Assembly (NCBI GenBank): GCA_018350325.1
Contig: JAEVLN010000005.1
Coordinates: forward strand, 1 to 64,000
Direction of reading: 5' to 3'
From: Globodera rostochiensis
Lineage: Eukaryota > Nematoda > Chromadorea > Rhabditida > Heteroderidae
Length of the DNA: 64,000 nucleotides
Positions 13,001 to 25,213 of the stretch are shown here, one piece after another; position 1 is the stretch's first letter, and every line of letters begins with the position of its first letter. The notes under the pieces were generated by a model. The model saw only the letters and a list, made by a program, of their open reading frames with translations, searched no databases and was not told the origin of the DNA. The position numbers were made by a program, and so were the translations under genes.

Positions 13001-14704
13001 TATCATATTTGGATTTTATTTGATTTATGTGTTAAATTATTTAATTAAATATAATTCTTTGTTAGTATTTATTTATTTATTTATTTATCTATTATAAGCA
13101 TTAAAATAATTAATGATAAAAGTCAACTGCTATATGGATATATACTTTATATTTATTCATCTAAAATTGTTATTTCATTATTATAAATACCGAAATGTGA
13201 TGTGACAAAAATAATTTATATACTGATCAACCATGTGAAAACATTGAAATATTTATGTTTTACTCATTAAAAGCATAATAATTAATTAATTACATACTAA
13301 CGCTTTAAAGCAACTTAATAAATGGATAAAACAGAAAAAACCTTATTAAAAAAAGCAGAGTAATCTAAATGTTATTTAACAAATTGCAGTGAATGAAGCC
13401 AAGTCCAATTATGACTCGGTAACAAAAAATCATCTATATGTTAATTTGGAATAACTACAATTTTCTATTACTTTTTTTATCATTATTAAATACTTTAATT
13501 TAATAGAGAAATATTATTGTTTTCAACCTTTTTCAAAACGATATCAATGAGGAATGATTCTATTTAATCCACTGATAAATGTTTTGTTTAATGATCGGTG
13601 CTAGGTACTTTCACTAACATAAAAAATTTAGGATTTTATTGCAATTTAAATTAAAATAGGTTTTATTTTTTGACTGAATAATTCATATTTAAATTATTCG
13701 CAACGCTGCTTTCCATGAAGCCGGCCACGCTTCGGCTTCTTTCCATCTCGCGTCTGTCGTGTAGTTGACAAATTATGGCTTAAAACTTTATTTGTTAGGT
13801 TAATAATAGTTCGAGTCGATTTATTAGCATTCCGTAAAAATTTTCTTTTACGATTCCATTCATTTTAAATTTTATTTGTTTAATCTTTTCTTTCAATTAA
13901 CTTATTCTTCTGATTTTAATATTTTCATGATATTAAAAGCTAAATGCCCAGTCTCGCCTCGTCTCTACAAGACATTTTTTCCATCATTCACTGGCAAAAA
14001 AATAAATAAAACATATAAAATTTAAGTTTCAGACGCCACAACTTTAATAATCATTTCTCTTTGACAATCAATCGGCAAAACAATTGAAGGTTAGTGTTAA
14101 GTGATAAATATTTTTTTAATTATTTATATTTGGGAGTTCTTTTAAGAGAATCAGTCCCGTACTTATACAAAAAGAATCCTTGGTGCCCTTGTAGTGTACT
14201 ATTTATTTTTAACATTTGGACATTGATTTCGAAGTTTCAAATTATGTCTAATTTTTTTATAAGCTTTATGCTTTCATTTTTGCTTCTATTAGCATATTAA
14301 AATTTATAATTTCAAGACAAGAATTTGTTTGTTAATTTCATGTTCACAGTTATATTTGCTAGAAACATACCGTAAAGCATATTAAATGTTTATAATTTAT
14401 TCATTAAGAAGGTTTTTAATAAATAAAAACACATTTTTTTTAATTATTAAAAAATTTATAAAGAAATTAATTTAACTTCTTAATATTTTGTTTGTAAAAA
14501 GGTCAAAAAAGTGTGTCATAAAAGCTGCAATTACTAAAATATAAGTTAGGGTTTTTACTAATTATTATTTTTAATTGCAATATGCTAAATACAAATAGCA
14601 AAGTAAGGTATGTTGTATTTTCTATTTAAAGCAGCCCGTATTAAATTTTTTATAATTAATTTGCGCCCATCTAGCTAGAAAAAAGTTTGCGGCAATTATT
14701 GTTT
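10001..14704 (+). repeat. tandem duplication, unit B (4.70 kb)
   Basis: Second unit, colinear with unit A: 10001-12411 matches 6332-8753, and 13459-14704 matches 8754-10000. Between them lies a 1.05 kb A-rich segment absent from unit A. Near-identity, including AT-rich parts under no obvious constraint, implies a recent duplication or ongoing homogenisation; an assembly artefact is less likely given the private indels. Confidence 0.85.
12412..13458. other. 1.05 kb A-rich segment present only in unit B
   Basis: Aligning units A and B leaves this block unmatched. It is A-rich on the plus strand like the sequence on its left. Similar TTGGAAATAAC and TTGGAATAAC strings lie at its two edges. No inverted termini, target duplication or coding frame was seen. 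Deletion from unit A and insertion into unit B are both possible; continuity of the A-rich block favours deletion. Confidence 0.6.
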
Positions 14705-15715
14705 ATTTTTTTAATGTTAAATAAACGTTAACCATTCTAGTAATTATATATTTTTATTGCAATCGATTTATTCGGCTTTTTTTTTTAAATTTATGTATTT
14801 ATTAACAAAAATACATTAATTAATTTCTGTTGGTTTCTAGCATTTATTTATTGTACTCTTTATTTTGCCGGCTCGACAACAATTGGCTACACATTTTTTT
14901 GTTTAAATTTTAAATGTTTTAAATGTAGTTTTTAATGTGAATGTATTTAAATAAACTAAATACCTAATTTAAGCTCTGTTTGATTACTATTGATTTATTG
15001 TTAGTTTAATGTTTATTAATTTAGTTGCTTTTCTTTGTAACATATAGAGATTATGTTGTTTTAAAATAATATATTTTGGAATTTCAAGATTATTTGAAAT
15101 AAGTCGCGGATTCTGAAAAAATCAAAAGCTTTCAATGTTTTTGTTATCATTTAAAAGAAATAAAATTGTAGTTTTTCTTCCCAACTTCTCGTTTTTTTAC
15201 ATATTTTCAAATGATCCGATTTCTGATAGCTTGTAACTGTTTCACTAATTTTAATTTTTGATACAAAATAATAATAGATTTTTTATTCTTACAAAAAATT
15301 CTAATTTTTTATCTTTGTTAATTATCCTTTTTTTAAATTTAAGCTTTATTTATTTATTATTGTTCATGGCTTCTTTCCTCATTCTTGTTTGAGTTATTGC
15401 TTTGCGTTGATTTAATAATTTGACTTAAAATAAAGTTATTTATTTAATTAATTTTAAATTCTTTATTTTAACAAGATAACATTAAATACAAATTTGCTTG
15501 CATCTATTTATTCATCAAGATTGGCATTAATAAAGCAAGGTTACAGGCATTGTCCACATTGCCCCTACCTTTGGGGCCGATGACTACCGTATAGCCCAAA
15601 AAGAAAAACGCACCACTGAATTTTTGATATATATTTATATAATAGAGATTTTAAGTCGCACGTTTCGTTTTAAAGCTAGTATATAATTACTTTTAATACA
15701 TCTTCCGGCCATTTC
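14705..15715 (+). repeat. tandem duplication, truncated unit C
   Basis: Third unit, matching the start of units A and B until homology stops after CTTCCGGCCATTTC at 15715. It lacks about 306 bp corresponding to 7152-7457 of unit A. It carries a foreign GC-rich segment (15535-15613) close to that junction, and has a small deletion near 15131. Confidence 0.8.
15535..15613. other. GC-rich filler segment in truncated unit C
   Basis: About 78 bp of balanced composition replaces a single base of the corresponding sequence in units A and B, about 18 bp downstream of a 306-bp deletion. It looks like filler DNA captured during break repair. On the minus strand it is open and reads GYTVVIGPKGRGNVDNACNL, which suggests a piece of a gene from elsewhere; I do not assign a family. 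Confidence 0.55.
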
Positions 15716-17602
15716 CGTCACTTTGGATCATGGATATTCGTGGCAAAAGTCCGAATTAAGTTACTTTGTTGTGTTTAATTTAAGCCTTATTTTAAAAATG
15801 TATAAAATATTGGATTTTCTATTATATTAGGACCCTTTTATAACAATTATAGATTTTAATAAAATCGTAAAGTCCTGTATTTTTAACAACTGGGTTCTGA
15901 ATAAATCATTTTGGTTGAAATAAAAATATAAAACTTTACATTTGAACACTTCCCGTGATTTTTTACAATTAATATTTTATTTGTGTTTTGTACTTCATTA
16001 TTAATTCTATAGCACATCAATCAGGGCACCGTCCGTCACAACCGCAGCTCAGCTACTTCCATTTGTCGAACAGGCGGCTTTTAGGGGTTTTACTTATCGG
16101 GTTAATTAAAATCCCGACAGATTATTTAATATATAATTCTATATTTGCAACATAGAATATTTAGATTTTTATTGTGCTAAATTCTCAGATAATTACTTTT
16201 AAATAAGGTTTGTTTTAATTAATTTTATTAACAAGTAATTGTCGGTTAATTTTGGTTTTATATTGCTTATGGAGCATATAATTAATACAAAAACCCGTAA
16301 GTTTGTGTTTTTTCTTCAATCATTATTATTTATTTGACATTATTGTTACTTTTCTTTATTTTTCTATTTAGAAATAGACAGAGTCAATAAAGATTGCTGT
16401 TGTATTTTATTAATGATTACTATTGGATATTCTGACAATATTTTAATTTGCCGTAGCTAGATATTTTGAAAAATTGTTTTATTTTTAAACGGTATTATTT
16501 TTTCAATAAAATATATTTATGATTTAAAGTTTAATTTAAGCATGTATTATAATGTTTTTACTAAGCTGGCATCAGAAACGAGGTCAATGAGGCATTCTTC
16601 AATATTAGGGTAAATTAAATACTTCAAACTTTGTATTTAATCAGAACTAAGCAAAAGCGTCTCAAAATAAATTATTTTACTACAAAATATTTCAGCTTAA
16701 TAAATAATTTGTTTTAACAAATGAAGTATTTTCTTTTAAAATATAGTTTATTAAATGCCATAATCAATCAATATAACTTCGTTAATAAGCATTTTAAACA
16801 GGATATTAATTTAACTCGAATTGCTACCTATTTTTATTTTTATTTATCTGATAAAATATATCATTAATTTAAAATTTTTTTCTTTATAACTAATTGTCAA
16901 GTTTATTAGTAAACAAAAAAAATTGGCTGAATAAAATAAATTACGTAAAGTCTTCAGCGCGTGTTGGTTTCTTTTATGGGCGTAATATTTTGTTTAGGAC
17001 GGGTCAAAAAGCTGGCCATATCGTTTTAAAAGTTGGCAACGGCGGGGTTGTAATAATATTTATATTTTGATTATATTTTTGTATTTTCGTTTATCATAAT
17101 ATGAAGAATGTATCTTTTTGCTAATTAATATTTGCTTGGGGCAATGAAACTAAATTTCACCACAAGACAGAAAAATATGACAATGAAATTTAAATTAATA
17201 TAAAACTACTTAAGTAAAATTGCATTAAAACACTTATTTAAATTTAAAATATAATAATAATGTCAGTAAATTAGAAAATATCAAATATAAATTAATATAT
17301 ATATAAATAGTGCAAGTAATTTAAATTCCAAAATATATTATATCTTTACTGGTAAGGAAAACTGTTTTACCACATTAAAATCATAAAAAGAATTTTTAAA
17401 CGTAAATTTACCAAAAATTATAAGAGAAGTAATTTGCTAATTTGCATAAACTTAATACCCTTAATTGTAGATTTAAAAAAATTAAAACAGCAGTAAATTT
17501 TTATATTAACGGGCAATTCTTAATAAAACAGAAACTGGATTGAAGAAGAAGAACTCGACGAACGCTTCAATTAGCCATACCATCTCTTGTTGTTTTTGCT
17601 CA
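15716..17602. other. AT-rich stretch, mostly T-biased
   Basis: No gene is supported here. A GC-richer island lies at 15990-16090. The plus strand stays T-rich to about 16.9 kb and then becomes A-rich. I found no structure beyond low-complexity A/T tracts. Confidence 0.4.
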
Positions 17603-17829
17603 TTAGCACATTATTTCTTCAAAAAATATAATTTTCAGAAATTAAACTAAAAACAATTTTTAGAAGGGGTACGTTGGTCCAAATTACTCTCGCCGCCTGA
17701 CTCTCTCTTTTTAGCACATTATTTCTTCAAAAAATATAATTTTCAGAAATTAAACTAAAAAAATTTTTAGATGGGGTGCATTGGTCCAAATTACTCTCAC
17801 CGCATGACTCTCTCTTTTAGCACACTAAT
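17603..17829 (-). repeat. two diverged copies of the 108-bp satellite, inverted
   Basis: The plus strand here shows, in order, TTAGCACA, TATTTCTTCAAAAAATA, a GGGGTGCATTGGTCC-like core and CTGACTCTCTCTTTT, repeated with starts at 17603 and 17711 and a partial third at 17817. This is the reverse complement of the monomer making up the array at 42.4-46.7 kb, with the same 108-bp spacing but several differences. It is an outlying, older fragment in opposite orientation, 25 kb from the main array. Confidence 0.85.
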
Positions 17830-19079
17830 ATTTATTTAGGCGTTTTAATTAAAAATATTTTTAATACCAAATAAATTGGACAATTTTAATAATTTATTAT
17901 AACTTTAAAGCTAAGTAATATAAAAATGGCTGTCGACGACAAAATATTTTAACAAAAATATTTAACATAATAAGTTTCATATTTTATATTAAAATTATTT
18001 AGATTTATTAAAAAGAGTTACTCAATTTAAATTATGCTAAACCAATTATAAATTAAAGAGAACTATTACAAATTCAATATTTAGCTGTAAAACAACCCAA
18101 TCTAAATACTAGAAACTTTAAACTAAATTAAACAAAAAATGCATTAAGCTCTCTATGGTACATTATTATAATCTTAAGCTAAATTTACACCAAGAAACTA
18201 TTCGGGTTAATAACGTTAAAGTTTTTCTAAAGTTACATAATTTTTATTCGGAATTTGTCAACATAACTGAGTTTTCTTTTTGACAATACTTCACGAAAAA
18301 AATAACTTAAAAAGGTATTATCAAAAATGCTTAATTTAATAGTTATCCTATTAAAATCATCTAAAAACAAATCCGAATAAAATAAGGATAGAAAAAAGAC
18401 GAAAAAATAGAAGCATCATGAAAACGTAAAAAAATATTAATCATTTCATAACCAATAAACAAGTTTTTTTAATTGTGCAAAAACAAAATCAAAAAAAAAT
18501 ATGCAGAAAAATAGTAACCTTTCAAATATTTTTAGAATAATATTATTTAAAAATTTTTAGTACTAAAAGGAAATACAATTAGAGGATTTCGTATTTGGCT
18601 AAACGGTTAAACTGGATGGACCCTACGACAACAGGAACAGCTTAGAATTGAGGGCTAGACATCAGCTGTTGAATTTTTTGCTGATGAAATAAAACTTGTT
18701 GAAAATGGCGATGTATAAATCGTTTAATGTTTATTGAAACATCTAAAAAGATGAACATTTTTTGGAATATTGCAAATACACAAATTACTAAAACAGATAG
18801 TACTAATTTGTAAGTAAAATTATTACGAATTAAAATTTATAATCAGTTCGCAATACAATCAGAACAATTATAAAAGCTCGAAGCGTATCTTAATTAATTT
18901 AAATTGTAAATAAAAATAATATAAATGTATGAATACTTAAAGAGGCAAAACATTTATTTATCTATGGTGAGCTGCTTTCAATAAGTTTGATTCATTTATA
19001 AATTCAAAATAAACCCATTATAAACAATTAAAAACAAAATAGTAATTTAAAACGGCAGTCGAATTTAGTGGGACGGTAA

Positions 19080-19304
19080 ATTATTAATTTACGAAAAGGC
19101 GAGGAGGATGAGCTCCTTTCATTAGTGGACGAACAAGAATCACAATACGACCAACATCGAGATAGGGAAAAAACGCAATTACACAAGAAAAAGAATATTA
19201 ATTATGATCGAATAAAAAAAATTCAAAAAGATAAAAAAAATGATTTTTGTCATCTTTCAATTAATTCAACTATTAGGTGGATAATAATTAAAAAATGTAA
19301 ATAA
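19080..19304 (+). CDS. candidate exon, 74 open codons
   Basis: Open from just after a TAA (19077) to TAA at 19302, with no ATG. Its GC-richer part reads LRKGEEDELLSLVDEQESQY, an acidic-to-basic, coiled-coil-like sequence unlike the Asn/Ile/Lys-rich translations of the surrounding DNA. The second half becomes Lys/Asn-rich, so the true exon may end before about 19210. Product unknown. Confidence 0.3.
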   Translation: MINLRKGEEDELLSLVDEQESQYDQHRDREKTQLHKKKNINYDRIKKIQKDKKNDFCHLSINSTIRWIIIKKCK

Positions 19305-19380
19305 AAAAATTAATGGTTCTGCTAAAATGCAACCTCAGCAACATTATTGTTTCATTTAAGTAAAATGATAAAATTATTAA

Positions 19381-19500
19381 ATACCTGTAATCAAATATAA
19401 GTAAATCAAAAAATAGCACAACTATAACGCTATTTAAAAACCATTTTAATCGTTCGAGGAAATACTAGATGACTCAAGCCAAGATTGTTATAAAAAAATT
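19381..19500 (+). repeat. dispersed repeat, copy 1
   Basis: This segment, including AAAAATAGCACAACTATAAC and the following TTTAAAAACCATTTTAATCG, recurs with differences at about 21040-21160. The two copies diverge after the GGAGGAAA region. No terminal structure was found. Confidence 0.7.
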
Positions 19501-19580
19501 TTGCATTGATTTGTTTTTTCTTAACAAAAAATAAAAACAAGTTTTTGTTAAAACGATTTAGAGTATAAAAATACTCGTAA

Positions 19581-19727
19581 AATGGTGCAATAAAGTCTGA
19601 GATCAGCTTGGAGAAGCTGGTCAATCCCGAAAGGCAAAGTAATTAAGATAAAACTATATGATTTTAATATCCTTGTGTGCCTGCCACAGCGGCGCCCGCC
19701 GGAGTCATTGGACGGCAGCATTATTAA
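19581..19727 (+). CDS. candidate pair of exons with a 51-bp GT-AG intron
   Basis: Exon 1 (19581-19638) reads IKSEISLEKLVNPERQ and ends at a GTAATTAAG donor. A 51-bp AT-rich intron (19639-19689) ends in TGCCACAG, and exon 2 (19690-19727) continues the frame to TAA. Both exons are much richer in G+C than the intron, and the intron is close to the usual nematode length. An unspliced frame (19594-19776) also passes through, so splicing is inferred, not shown. Product unknown. Confidence 0.3.
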
Positions 19728-20959
19728 CGAAACGAAACAAAAATTGAAACTAAAATTATTAAATATTACGTATTAAACGTTTAAATATTAAGGAAAAGTT
19801 AGGATGATTTAATAATAACACACAAATTATTTAAAAAGTTTTCAACAGTAAATTTCCAAAAGAAATCAACGTATAGGTTTACTGCGAGTGAAACCTTTAT
19901 ATTTAACAAATAAAAAAAACTTTTAAAAAATAATTTATAAATAAATCGAAGTTAATTTAAAGTTTGTTTCACAATGAAATAATATAAAATATTTACGTAT
20001 TAAAAGTGACTTTTTAATTATTTATAATAAATAATAATAAAAGAAATATTTATTAAAATTTAAATAAATCTATGAAACAATACTCTTGAATGTTTGTTTA
20101 AATTGCAAAATATTAAACAATCTGGCTTATGAAAAATTTTTTATATGGAGCGCGCTATAGTAACGTTTGTCATACCAATTATTTTGCAATCAAGTCAATT
20201 AAAAAACAATTTGTTTTATTTGAATCTGATTTCAACATAAGAGTGGACCAAAGCGAATATGACAAAATATATTAATAATCTATTCAATTTAATTTATTAT
20301 CATCATCTGGCATTGTTTCTGATAAATTACATCTAATGAAAATTTCCCAAAGAAAAATCTAAACAATAACAAATGCTGTCACACGTCCAGAAGTCTGAAA
20401 TTACGATCACAAAAAGAAATTAAATAATGATTAAAATATTCTTTATTCGATATTAATATTTATATTTCAAAGGAATTGATGATTGAAAAGATTCTTCATA
20501 AGTGGAACAAAAAATAAATTAAACTATAAAAACCCAAATACTAATAATATTCAAAAGATCAATCAAAAATATAAAAATAAATGCACAAATAAATAAAGAT
20601 AAAAAAGTTTCAAACATTTTTTATTGCATAACAAAAAATAGTAGTATTATTTAATTTACCCTGGTAAATCATTCGGCGAGAAGGTATAAACGCATAAATT
20701 AATTGTTTGAAAAGCCTTTTGAACTCTCATTTTTTTATATTTAACGATTTTTAATGCATTCATTCTCCAGCACTTCCTTGAAATGACTGGGGACAAAACC
20801 ATGTCCAGAAAAAAGGCAACATTTTATTAATCATAATAGTGAATATTTTAAGTCATCCTAGTATTTTGTTGAATTAAAAACTTTTGCGACAAAACTTATG
20901 TTACACCCAAATATAATTGTTAAGAAAAATTGTTGGTTATTTATATTAAAGTTAACGCA

Positions 20960-21037
20960 ATGCGCAACGGCGTAGACGATCAGATGAACAGCACAGAAGA
21001 AACCCATGATTTAAACGTGAACAAAATAAAATTATAA
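20960..21037 (+). CDS. hypothetical ATG frame or first exon, 25 aa
   Basis: ATG followed by 25 codons (MRNGVDDQMNSTEETHDLNV) that coincide with a GC-richer island. The last codons fall back into AT-rich sequence, which would fit an exon whose donor lies before the stop. Product unknown. Confidence 0.22.
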   Translation: MRNGVDDQMNSTEETHDLNVNKIKL

Positions 21038-21039
21038 AA

Positions 21040-21160
21040 TACCTATAATTAATATAAGTAAATCAAAAAATAGCACACCTATAACGCTATTTAAAAACCA
21101 TTTTAATCGTTTGGAGGAAAGCCTCGAGCAAAATTGTTATAAAAGAATTTTATATTTTTT
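21040..21160 (+). repeat. d‌ispersed repeat, copy 2
   Basis: Second copy of the segment at 19381-19500, 1.66 kb downstream in the same orientation. It differs by substitutions and small indels, including loss of about ten bases after GGAGGAAA. Confidence 0.7.
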
Positions 21161-21296
21161 TCGAAAACAAAAAATAATAAAAATAAATAAAACAATGAAT
21201 AAAAGTTACGACAAAGAAGCGACCAATTTGCTTGGTAAGCAATTTAAAAGTTCGCATGGAAGCATAACGACAACAGAGGCTGTACTTAACATGTAA
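21111..21296 (+). CDS. open frame with two donor-like sites, 61 codons
   Basis: The frame starts at a TTG, so it would be an internal exon. The GC-richer end (SYDKEATNLLGKQFKSSHGS) contains a GTAAGC donor-like site near 21234, and another GTAAGC follows the last sense codons at 21292. The early half lies in the dispersed repeat. Product unknown. Confidence 0.22.
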   Translation: MEESLEQNCYKRILYFFRKQKIIKINKTMNKSYDKEATNLLGKQFKSSHGSITTTEAVLNM

Positions 21297-21335
21297 GCAA
21301 TGAAATATATTTAAAATAAAACCCGATTTCATCAA

Positions 21336-21735
21336 TTATAAAAACAATAGTTAAACTAATTATTACTTGTTAATCTAAATTTTTTTTAAACTTAATGGGG
21401 AATTATATAGTCTTATCCGATAACACGCCAACTTTCGCAAAAAAAAAAGGAAAGATCTAGGAGAGGAAGCAGCAAAATCTGAAATATAATTACTGCTTAA
21501 AATGCAAAATAAGCTGTTTTATCTCGTTTAAAGATATATTAGGAAGTTATAAATCAAACTGGACAGTTTAACAGCAAAGGTCGTGTTTCAAGCAAGTTGA
21601 TAAAATGAAAATTAATAAAAAAGAGATGTTAAAATGTATTTTAATAATATGAATCAAAGGAAATTATAATATTTATTTCCTAGTCTTCCGCAATGACGGA
21701 GTTTCGTCTCATAAGCGAGCTGGCGTCGACTATCG
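21336..21735 (+). repeat. 400-bp dispersed repeat, copy 1
   Basis: This segment matches 63077-63515 at the far end of the window in the same orientation, over AT-rich parts as well as the GC-rich end CGAGCTGGCGTCGACTATCG. Both copies share one open frame across that end (AGVDYRxKLPRxTK), suggesting the repeat once carried coding sequence. In copy 1 the frame continues to TAA at 21791. Confidence 0.8.
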
Positions 21736-21955
21736 CACGAAGCTACCACGCATTACAAAAACATGGTTTAAACGACATGAGCCTCCAGATTAATTACTGA
21801 AATTGTCATATTTACAATATTATAAAACACAAATTTTTTGTTGAAAATTTCAAAAAAAAAATAATAAAAGTACGAAGGAGAGCGCATAATAGAATAAAAA
21901 AGAAGAAATTAAAATAATCTATTTTGAATTATGCAAAGAACTACATTGAGAATGA

Positions 21956-22078
21956 TATCTAGACAATACAGACAACAAACTTCGTAATACAAAAGACATC
22001 ATGTTCAAGGTTGAAAAACAAGAAGACGCCAAAGACCATGGCAGATATTCTGACTTCATCTTAAAAACGACGACATAA
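21956..22078 (+). CDS. candidate exon, 40 codons
   Basis: Open from after TGA (21953) to TAA (22076), with an internal ATG at 22001 beginning MFKVEKQEDAKDHGRYSD. The whole peptide is hydrophilic and consistent in character, and the G+C rise matches the frame. No splice sites were identified. Product unknown. Confidence 0.28.
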   Translation, partial: YLDNTDNKLRNTKDIMFKVEKQEDAKDHGRYSDFILKTTT

Positions 22079-22859
22079 TAAACAATAAATCTGAAAAGTA
22101 TATAATGGGGGTTTTAACGATATTTATTTACTATTTAATTTTAAATTAAGAAAAATATATAAATCATTAATAAATTAATCATTTTGTAGAATTGCTTTTG
22201 TTTTTTAAGAACTAAAAATAAATCTAAAAATGAAAAAATATAACGCAATTTCTAAGGCATAATAGAAACAATAATTTAAAAAAAAATAAGTTTACAATAA
22301 AAATTTCTTTCTATAATAAAAAAAAACGAAACATTCCGAAATGTTTTATTGAAAAAGGTGGTTAAAATTGGCTGAAAGAAATTTAAGATCCACAATTAAC
22401 GCACATAAATGCATTCATAAGCGAATAAATTAAGAATTAATTTTATGGCGCTGATCATCGCTAACAAAGTTGTGCTGTATCATAGCTACTGCTAAAACTT
22501 ATTTTTTTAATAAACAAAACATTAAAAACAAAATTCGTTGCACAAACCCGTGCAATCCCATTTTTGATTAACAAAATAAAATTGCATTTGTTTGAATTTG
22601 GACAGCACTACAATCAATAGATTTTTAGATCAACAATTAATAATAATAAAGCGATTAATAAAAATGTTGAGATTTAAAAAAATCAAAAGTATTAGTTAAC
22701 ATATATCTGAAATTGGCTATGAACGAATTTTTAATAATATAAATAGCTTGCAAACACGGCATTTAATTCTTATTTTATGAATTGTACTAATAACAAAAAT
22801 GTTCACCTTGTTGACGTAATTCTCGAAAACGAGGCGACGCACCTGCACCTAGTTACTAA

Positions 22860-23075
22860 ATGAAAAGGATATATTGTGATTTTCCTAAAATTAAGAAAAG
22901 GAAAATAAAAAATATGTTAAAAAACATTTGGCCATCTTTTCATGCAAAATATAACACAAAAGCTGCACATAACAGAATATTACGTCACATTTGGCCGCCA
23001 AACAATGTTACGACAAATGTTAACATTATTAATAACTGTCTCAATTTGGCAACTCCTATAAATCTTAATATTTAG
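22860..23075 (+). CDS. hypothetical protein, 71 aa, ATG start
   Basis: One of few frames over 60 codons outside the retrotransposon with a true ATG. It is basic at the start and has a short internal echo (NIWPSFHAK and HIWPPNNV). Much of it is Asn/Ile/Lys, as chance translation of AT-rich DNA would give. Product unknown. Confidence 0.2.
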   Translation: MKRIYCDFPKIKKRKIKNMLKNIWPSFHAKYNTKAAHNRILRHIWPPNNVTTNVNIINNCLNLATPINLNI

Positions 23076-25141
23076 TTAGATAAAATCAACAAGCTTATAA
23101 AAATTTTAGTATTTAATTAATGAAAATGAAAAACTCAATAAAAGTTTTAATATATAATAGGTAAAAAATACTACTACTAATAAATTTTAGATTATTATAG
23201 CAGAATAATTAAATGTTTGCAAAGCAAAATATTAATCAGAAAGCTGCAAAAAAACTTAGCTAAACAACAAGCGTTCAACATAATTAAATGTGAACTGTTG
23301 ATGAGTAAAAACAAATATTTGTAACGCATCACCAAAATTAATAAAAAAATACTCTTTTGATAGGGGTTAAATTTGTATTTATTGAATAAAAGCAGTTGTA
23401 AATTTATAAATGGGTGCTTAAAACACAATTTCTAATTACAAAAGAAAAAATAAAATTAAAAAATACATTGCAATTAAAATGCACTATTAACGACAAATGG
23501 TATGCATCTGTTCCTTGCGAAGCGCGATGAAGTCTGTCAGCTATTAAATTCCTGTCAAAATTTAAACTTTTTAGTTTATTATGATAAAAAAAAATTTTAA
23601 AATAAAACTAAACTCTTACGGCATAAATTAAGTTGATTTTTCAGGCAGGCACAAGATCGAAGGATGGCATCTATTCTAAAATTCATCTAAAAAATCATTA
23701 TAAATGAGAAAATTATAATAATGCAAAACTATTAGCAGACTAGGGACGTTGAAATATAAGCTTAAAATGTAAAATTTAAAAAATATTTAACTATTATTTT
23801 TGCTTTGTCGTCTGTTTTAAACATCTTCACATAAATTACCCTTTGTTAGCACATATTTCCCTTCCCAAATCATTTAAAATGCAAAATAAAATCTAATAAA
23901 GAAATAGATATACGTAGATTTCAAATAAATTATCGAACCAAAACTATAAAAAGAAATTAAAAGAAAAATAGCTCAAAAATTTAACTCTTTTGCATCGCAA
24001 CTTTTACATAAGGACGAGACTTGGGTCTGTTTGCTGCTTAAAAAAAGGCAATTTATCGATTTTATTACAAATTATTTGATTACTTGAAGAAATTCCAGAC
24101 AAAATCTTGAACCGATTTTCGGGTGGAAATCAATAAAAGAAATAAGCAAAAATATTTACTAAAGATGTTAATTTTAATTTTATTCAATCAATCATGTAAT
24201 ATGACTAATTTAAATTTTAGTTTTGGAATGTTCGATCTAGCACAGAATCATTTCATTCAATTTTACAGGATGTACCAAACAATCACCTATTCTGATAGTT
24301 AAATTATAAAATAAAAAATGAAAGTGAATGACCGCCCGGATCTAAAGTCTCGCAAAAAAACCGAGAAAAACATTTTATTTTGAGCCAAAATCATTATTTA
24401 TATTTGAATAGTTTCAACATCATTAAAATAATTTAAATATATCTTTAAATGAATATTCATAAAAATATCACCCAAAACAGCATTATTTAAATAAATTTGA
24501 ACCAGAGCGGCGTCAACCCGATAAGCCTAAGAACGGAGTTTTCAAACAAAAAATAATATGATTTCGACTTATTTATGCACTGCGACCTACAAATGTGTAA
24601 CGGTGTAAGATTTTATGATTTTTATCCTGTAATTACATGGTTTCAATTATTTTGCATTTATTGTAATTTTTCGTGGCTTTCTTATGTAATTTAATTAATT
24701 ATTGTAATTCATATTATATATATTTTTTTATACCAGTGTGAGGCAAACTAAATGTGTTTAAAAATTCTAGCTATCAGCAAAAAATCGCATCATTTCGAAC
24801 ATGTTTTCATGCATTTTTTAAATTTACTTGCCCACCCCATTGGCAATGCGTTTTAAGGACAAATTCGTGTATTCATATTATTAAGTTAGCACTTAATTTT
24901 TCCAATAAAGTTTAATATTAAACTGCACAAACTCGTAAAACACAATCAATTTATCTACTTAAATTAATAATTAAAACATTAGTCATTGCCAAGCATTTTG
25001 TTCAAGAAACTTTGAACCAGTCGGGCTAGCTGACCCCATGACGGCTGGTGTATTTAAAACACAAAGATCAAATTTTTAAATTTTATTAATAATAATTATT
25101 TGAAAAATATAACTGTTTAATTTGAATTTTTCTAATTTAAG

Positions 25142-25213
25142 GACATTGACAGTGGAATTGGCGGCGGCACTGTGGAAAAGGCAAAGCCCAGCGGGCACAA
25201 AGCTTATGCATAA
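25142..25213 (+). CDS. candidate terminal exon after acceptor
   Basis: An acceptor-like TTTTTCTAATTTAAG ends at 25141. The next base starts a frame of 23 codons (DIDSGIGGGTVEKAKPSGHK) ending in TAA. The island is strikingly GC-richer than its flanks and stops exactly with the frame. I regard this as one of the better exon candidates; it would be a protein C-terminus. Product unknown. Confidence 0.4.
   Translation, partial: DIDSGIGGGTVEKAKPSGHKAYA

Noticed and set aside
19430..19624. 64-codon minus frame
   Set aside because: It starts at TTG and overlaps the better supported plus exon pair with its GT-AG intron; kept only as an alternative.
23195..23428. 77-codon minus frame, hydrophobic
   Set aside because: It starts at TTG, has no G+C rise, and its Leu/Ile/Phe/Cys bias is what T-rich DNA yields by chance; frames of this length are expected in 64 kb of such DNA.
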